A DNA stretch of 64,000 bases. Source: Kingella potus (GTDB lineage: Bacteria > Pseudomonadota > Gammaproteobacteria > Burkholderiales > Neisseriaceae). The notes beneath the pieces are model-generated. The model was not told the DNA's origin. It saw nothing but the letters and a program-made list of their open reading frames with translations, and ran no database searches. The position numbers and the translations under genes were made by a program. The DNA is taken from contig NZ_UGJJ01000001.1 of NCBI RefSeq assembly GCF_900451175.1, positions 930,001-994,000 of the forward strand, written 5' to 3'. Below are positions 61,078 through 64,000 of this stretch, piece by piece (position 1 is the first letter of the stretch; each line of letters begins with the position of its first letter).

Positions 61078-61128
61078 ATATAAAACACGGACGTGCTTTT
61101 CCGATATAGGCGCGTCCGTGTTTTATAT
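61078..61128 (+). terminator. Long-stem terminator after fabH
   Basis: TATAAAACACGGACG and CGTCCGTGTTTTATA pair perfectly (16 base pairs with one flanking pair) around a 19-base loop. T residues lie in the 3' arm. It is a likely bidirectional terminator, abutting the Correia-like element that follows. Confidence 0.65.
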
Positions 61129-61225
61129 AGTGAAACAAAATAAAACTCTGCGGTCTTGCCGCGCCTTATTGCCCATACTGTCTGCGGCTTGCCGCCTTGT
61201 ATCTTTTCTATTTTTCCCCACGATA
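61126..61225. mobile_element. Degenerate Correia-type repeat element (CREE-like)
   Basis: The stretch begins TATAGTG and contains TTGCCGCGCCTT and TACTGTCTGCGGCTTGCCGC, which match the inner core of the neisserial Correia repeat in order and spacing. It ends CCCCACGATA, a worn version of the terminal repeat. About 100 bases long, it is shorter and more divergent than meningococcal copies. No coding function; such elements can carry promoters or IHF sites. Confidence 0.5.
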
Positions 61226-61281
61226 ACCCTGTTTCCCCGTAATTCTTAACAAAATATAACTTATATACCGTTTAATCGCTA

Positions 61282-61309
61282 TTGCAACCGCTCATCCGAA
61301 GCGTATAAT
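61282..61309 (+). promoter_or_regulatory. Promoter of the tandem cold-shock-like gene
   Basis: TTGCAA and a perfect TATAAT are separated by 16 bases, about 80 bases upstream of the gene at 61391. Confidence 0.55.
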
Positions 61310-61390
61310 GCGCCTCAAGCCAAACGGCAAATTTTAAAGACAAGCGGTATTTGTCATAACAATTCATTATTCAATTACGGGGAATTCAAA

Positions 61391-61897
61391 ATGCAGACAA
61401 TGCAACATTACGGCATCATCATTTCATGGTTTCAAGACAAACAGCTCGGCGTAGTGCGCGATAAAGACGACACAGGTTCGCGCCTGCTCCTGTTGGCGGC
61501 AGACCTGCCCGCAGGCTACCGCGAGCCCAAAGTCGGCGACGAAATTACCTACATCGCCGGCATTGACAGCAAAAACCGTCCCTGCGCCTTGTCTCCGACT
61601 TTGGTCGGCAACGGTGCGCGGCAGGTGTCCGAAGCGGGTGCGGTGGTGCGTGAAGGAGACTTGGTGCGCATCAAAGTGGATGCTTGGGACATTAAGAAAA
61701 ACGGCGGCTTCGGTATGCTTGCCAGCGAACCCGAAATTCCCGTATTCGCACTCGGCCAGCATCTGAACCAGTTTAACGTACCGCAGGTGGGCGACATCCT
61801 CACAGGCCGTCTGAAACGCCATGCCAACGGCCAATGGCTGCTTACCGGTATCGACATCGTTTATCCCGAAGTTGAGGCTGAAGCCGAAGCGGAATAA
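61391..61897 (+). CDS. Tandem cold-shock/OB-like domain protein
   Basis: A 168-residue protein with two repeats of an OB/cold-shock-like pattern. The first (about 6-66) reads HYGIIISWFQDKQLGVVRDK then VGDEITYIAGIDSKNRPCA. The second (about 85-155) reads VREGDLVRIKVDAWD then VGDILTGRLKRHANGQWLL. A short Glu/Ala tail (EAEAEAE) ends the protein. RNA binding is plausible from the fold resemblance but the RNP-1 motif is not canonical. GGGGAATT precedes the ATG. Own promoter upstream and terminator downstream. Confidence 0.65.
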   Translation: MQTMQHYGIIISWFQDKQLGVVRDKDDTGSRLLLLAADLPAGYREPKVGDEITYIAGIDSKNRPCALSPTLVGNGARQVSEAGAVVREGDLVRIKVDAWDIKKNGGFGMLASEPEIPVFALGQHLNQFNVPQVGDILTGRLKRHANGQWLLTGIDIVYPEVEAEAEAE

Positions 61898-61906
61898 AAT
61901 TCCAAG

Positions 61907-61936
61907 CAGGCAGCATTCGTGCCAAATGCTGCCTGT
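61907..61936 (+). terminator. Rho-independent terminator
   Basis: CAGGCAGCATT and AATGCTGCCTG form an 11-base-pair stem with an eight-base loop and run into GTTTTGTTTTC, just past the cold-shock-like gene. Confidence 0.75.
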
Positions 61937-62000
61937 TTTGTTTTCTTTTTAGCACCTAATTGGCACATTTACGTTTATTAACTGATTTAAGGATTGATAT

Positions 62001-62467
62001 ATGAAACGCTTGCCGTCTGCCGTCTGCCGTCTGCCGTCTGCCGTCTGCCGTCTGCCGTCTGCCGTCTGCCGTTAGCTAGCCTTGCTGCGGTCTTTCTTGC
62101 ATCCTGTGCGCACCCTGTTCTGCCTCCTTTAAAATGGGAGACAATAGGCGGAAGCCGTAGTGATGCAACAGTAAAAATGTCATTTCAAAAATACATAAAT
62201 GACCCTCGGATGCCGGATAATGATGCTGCACAAGAAGCTGCCAAAAAACGATGTCAGGCATGGGGGTATAGCTATGCGGAACCATTTGATAATATAACAG
62301 AAACTTGTGTGCAGCAGAGGCAGGGCAAAAAGAGGATATACTGTGCCAAGTGGCGTTTTACCCGAGAATATCAGTGTCAAACCGACAGCCACACTATCAG
62401 TCCCATTAGAAGGAACGGCAATGATGGTGTGCAGCACAACACAACTATTCAGTTGCAATTGAAATAA
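62001..62467 (+). CDS. Phase-variable lipoprotein gene, OFF in this sequence
   Basis: The ATG at 62001 has AAGGA seven bases upstream and starts MKRLPSAVCRLPSAV, but it meets TAG at 62073-62075 after 24 codons. The lipoprotein body lies in another frame: LASLAAVFLASCAHP gives a hydrophobic signal end and lipobox LASC, followed by about 120 residues (KWETIGGSRSDATVKMSFQ onward, six Cys in total after the signal, basic C-terminus) to the stop at 62465-62467. The mismatch is caused by eight TGCCGTC heptamers; nine or six copies would join the ATG to the body. Family unknown. Confidence 0.75.
62011..62072 (+). repeat. Heptanucleotide tandem repeat (TGCCGTC)8 plus partial copy
   Basis: Eight perfect TGCCGTC units (62011-62066) and a six-base partial unit lie inside the signal-peptide region of the lipoprotein gene. 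A unit of seven is not a multiple of three, so each gain or loss shifts the frame. The unit resembles part of the uptake sequence core GCCGTCTG. Confidence 0.95.
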
Positions 62468-62626
62468 TTGAGGTCATCGAAACCCGTTTTCAGACGGCCT
62501 TAACGAAAATAGAACACCCACCCCCTTTCTGCTACACTTTGCGCCGTTTGCGGCTTGGCCGCAGGCGGCGTTTTCCTGCCTGCCCCTGCCGCTTTTGTTA
62601 TTTGGATTTGCAAGCAAAGGAATCAC

Positions 62627-63553
62627 ATGTCTTTCGCATTTTTCTTTCCCGGACAAGGCTCGCAGAGCCTGCACATGATGGACGGCTTCGACGGCGTATC
62701 CGTGGTCAGAAGCACCTTCGACGAAGCCTCGGCCGCGCTCGGCGAGGATTTGTGGGCGATGATGAACGGTGAAGATGCCGCAATCATCGGCCAAACCGTC
62801 AACACCCAGCCGCTGATGCTGGCCGCAGGCGTGGCCACCTACCGGGCCTATCTCGAAGCGGGCGGCAAAGTGCCGCAGGCCGTGGCGGGACACAGCCTGG
62901 GCGAGTACAGCGCGCTGGTTGCCGCCGGCGCACTCGGTTTTGCCGACGCGGTGAAACTCGTGCGTCTGCGTGCCGAACTGATGCAGAACGCCGTGCCGCA
63001 GGGGGAGGGCGCGATGGCCGCCATCCTCGGGTTGGAAGACGCGCAGATAAAAGATCTCTGTGCCGCCGCCGCACAGGGCGAAGTGGTCGAAGCCGTCAAT
63101 TTCAATTCGCCCGGCCAGGTGGTGATTGCCGGACACGCCGCAGCGGTGGAACGCGCGATGGCGGCGGCCAAAGAAGCAGGGGCGAAACGCGCCCTGCCGC
63201 TGCCCGTGTCCGTTCCCTCGCATTGCAGCCTGATGAAGCCCGCCGCCGAAAAGCTGGCTGCCGCCCTGCAAAACCTTGCCGTGTCCGTGCCGCAAATCCG
63301 CGTCGTCCACAATGCCGACGTAGCATCCCACCAAGACCCGGAGAAAATCAAAGACGCGCTGGTACGCCAGCTTTACAGCCCTGTGCGCTGGACGGAAACC
63401 GTCGGCCTGCTGGTGGCAGACGGCCTTGCCGAATCGGCCGAATGCGGGCCGGGCAAGGTGCTCGCCGGACTGGCCAAACGCATCGACAAAGCAGCCGTCT
63501 GCACCGCGCTGACCGGCAGCAGGCAGATAGAAGACTTTATCGCCGCCCATTAA
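62627..63553 (+). CDS. fabD: Malonyl-CoA:ACP transacylase
   Basis: FabD loads malonyl onto acyl-carrier protein. The 308-residue product starts MSFAFFFPGQGSQSLHMMDG. The nucleophile is Ser90 in AGHSLGEYSALVAAGAL, the catalytic His199 is in PVSVPSHCSLM, and the Gln near residue 10 (GQGSQ) and Arg in VRLRAELMQ complete the site. AAAGG lies before ATG 62627; an in-frame GTG-type extension upstream is rejected. It follows fabH at a distance, with two accessory genes inserted between them. Confidence 0.97.
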   Translation: MSFAFFFPGQGSQSLHMMDGFDGVSVVRSTFDEASAALGEDLWAMMNGEDAAIIGQTVNTQPLMLAAGVATYRAYLEAGGKVPQAVAGHSLGEYSALVAAGALGFADAVKLVRLRAELMQNAVPQGEGAMAAILGLEDAQIKDLCAAAAQGEVVEAVNFNSPGQVVIAGHAAAVERAMAAAKEAGAKRALPLPVSVPSHCSLMKPAAEKLAAALQNLAVSVPQIRVVHNADVASHQDPEKIKDALVRQLYSPVRWTETVGLLVADGLAESAECGPGKVLAGLAKRIDKAAVCTALTGSRQIEDFIAAH

Positions 63554-63558
63554 AGCGT

Positions 63559-63598
63559 GAGGCCGTCTGAAAACCGGAGCGTGTTTTCAGACGGCCTC
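63559..63598. terminator. DUS inverted-repeat terminator after fabD
   Basis: GAGGCCGTCTGAAAAC and its complement lie six bases past the fabD stop. Confidence 0.6.
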
Positions 63599-63637
63599 AC
63601 GCTTTCTTTCCGCATCTTTCGGACTGCCGGTATCCTG

Positions 63638-63643
63638 TATAAT
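63638..63643 (+). promoter_or_regulatory. Probable -10 element of ackA
   Basis: TATAAT lies about 54 bases upstream of ackA. An uptake sequence follows at once in the 5' untranslated region. Confidence 0.45.
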
Positions 63644-63696
63644 GCAGGCCGTCTGAAACCACGGTTCCAACCATTTTCAAAACAAGGAAAACATTT

Positions 63697-64000
63697 ATGT
63701 CCAAACAACTGATTCTCGTCCTGAACTGCGGCTCGTCCTCCCTCAAAGGCGCGGTGATCGACAACCAGAGCGGCGATGTCCTGCTCAGCTGCCTCGGCGA
63801 AAAACTCACTACCCCCGATGCCTACATCACCTTCAAAAAAGACGGGCAGAAACACAAAGTGGAGCTGTCCGACCGCCACGACCATACAGGTGCGGTGGGT
63901 GCGCTTTTGGAAGAACTAAAAAAATACGGTCTTGATGCCGATGTGAAAGCCATCGGCCACCGCGTTGTCCACGGCGGTGAAAAATACAGCGCGTCCGTAC
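63697..64000 (+). CDS. ackA: Acetate kinase, 3' end cut by window
   Basis: Acetate kinase interconverts acetate plus ATP with acetyl phosphate. The first 101 codons are present. The N-terminus reads MSKQLILVLNCGSSSLKGAV, with the phosphate-binding NCGSSSLK motif of the acetate/sugar kinase fold. AIGHRVVHGGEKY near residue 90 matches the conserved GHRVVHGG block. An AAGGAAAAC site lies upstream of ATG 63697. The remainder is beyond the window. Confidence 0.95.
   Translation, partial: MSKQLILVLNCGSSSLKGAVIDNQSGDVLLSCLGEKLTTPDAYITFKKDGQKHKVELSDRHDHTGAVGALLEELKKYGLDADVKAIGHRVVHGGEKYSASV

Noticed and set aside
59804..61138. 444-codon minus-strand frame opposite fabH
   Set aside because: It is antisense to fabH codons and its translation shows no family pattern.
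62011..62072. CRISPR array
   Set aside because: The repeats are 7 bases, directly abutting, with no spacers. It is a simple tandem repeat.

Overview
The window is a chromosomal segment of a commensal-type Neisseria (Neisseriaceae, Betaproteobacteria). The clearest sign is the dense scatter of the DNA uptake sequence AGGCCGTCTGAA (the AG-DUS dialect), often as inverted pairs that double as terminators. Neisseria-style gene orders agree with this: pilF-pilG-pilD-coaE-zapD-yacG, thrS-infC-rpmI-rplT-pheS-(restriction-modification)-pheT-ihfA, and yceD-rpmF-plsX-fabH-fabD. The species cannot be fixed from sequence reading alone.

Layout. 1-9.7 kb: an AT-rich partial membrane ORF, uvrB, hfq, greA, an uncharacterised protein, and the type IV pilus assembly operon pilF-pilG-pilD with coaE, zapD and yacG, read leftwards from a good sigma-70 promoter. 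9.7-20.4 kb: a Pit phosphate transporter, an EamA exporter, YbaN, SstT, a small XRE repressor with a candidate operator, a DUF2846 lipoprotein, tldD, recG and a YgjP-type metallopeptidase. 20.4-29.3 kb: an orphan amino-acid ABC ATPase, rsmA, small lipoproteins, corC/ybeY, ung, an SDH/ClpP-like protease, hemE and lgt. 29.3-39.8 kb: tRNA-Val, thrS, infC (AUC start), rpmI, rplT, pheS, an inserted Vsr + C5-methyltransferase + HpaII-family endonuclease, pheT, ihfA, a MerR-like gene and tRNA-Pro. 40.3-49.4 kb: a sigma-54-activator homologue that has lost GAFTGA, a complete polar amino-acid (probably cysteine-type) ABC transporter, an exonuclease, a gene broken by a stop codon, a DsbC-like lipoprotein and an L,D-transpeptidase. 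50.0-54.2 kb: a five-gene Ras-like GTPase/Roadblock module. 54.3-64 kb: carA with a probable attenuator, tRNA-Pro, an RsmI-like methylase, maf, yceD, rpmF, plsX, fabH, a tandem cold-shock-like protein, a phase-variable lipoprotein, fabD and the start of ackA.

Most interesting. (1) At 50030-54246, a FimV-like single-pass TPR protein, a degenerate receiver protein, an MglA-like small GTPase, an unassigned helical/longin-like protein and a Roadblock/LC7 protein form one compact operon. It looks like a polarity or surface-machine switch in a bacterium that carries type IV pilus genes. (2) At 62001-62467, a lipoprotein gene has eight TGCCGTC heptamers in its signal sequence. As sequenced it is out of frame (OFF), and a change of one or two repeat units would restore it. 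(3) The pheS/pheT restriction island is bounded by uptake sequences of a Simonsiella/Kingella dialect. (4) The bacterial enhancer-binding protein at 40383-41990 lacks the loop that contacts sigma-54. (5) carA has a promoter, leader and strong terminator arranged as an attenuator. No prophage, insertion sequence or CRISPR array was seen.
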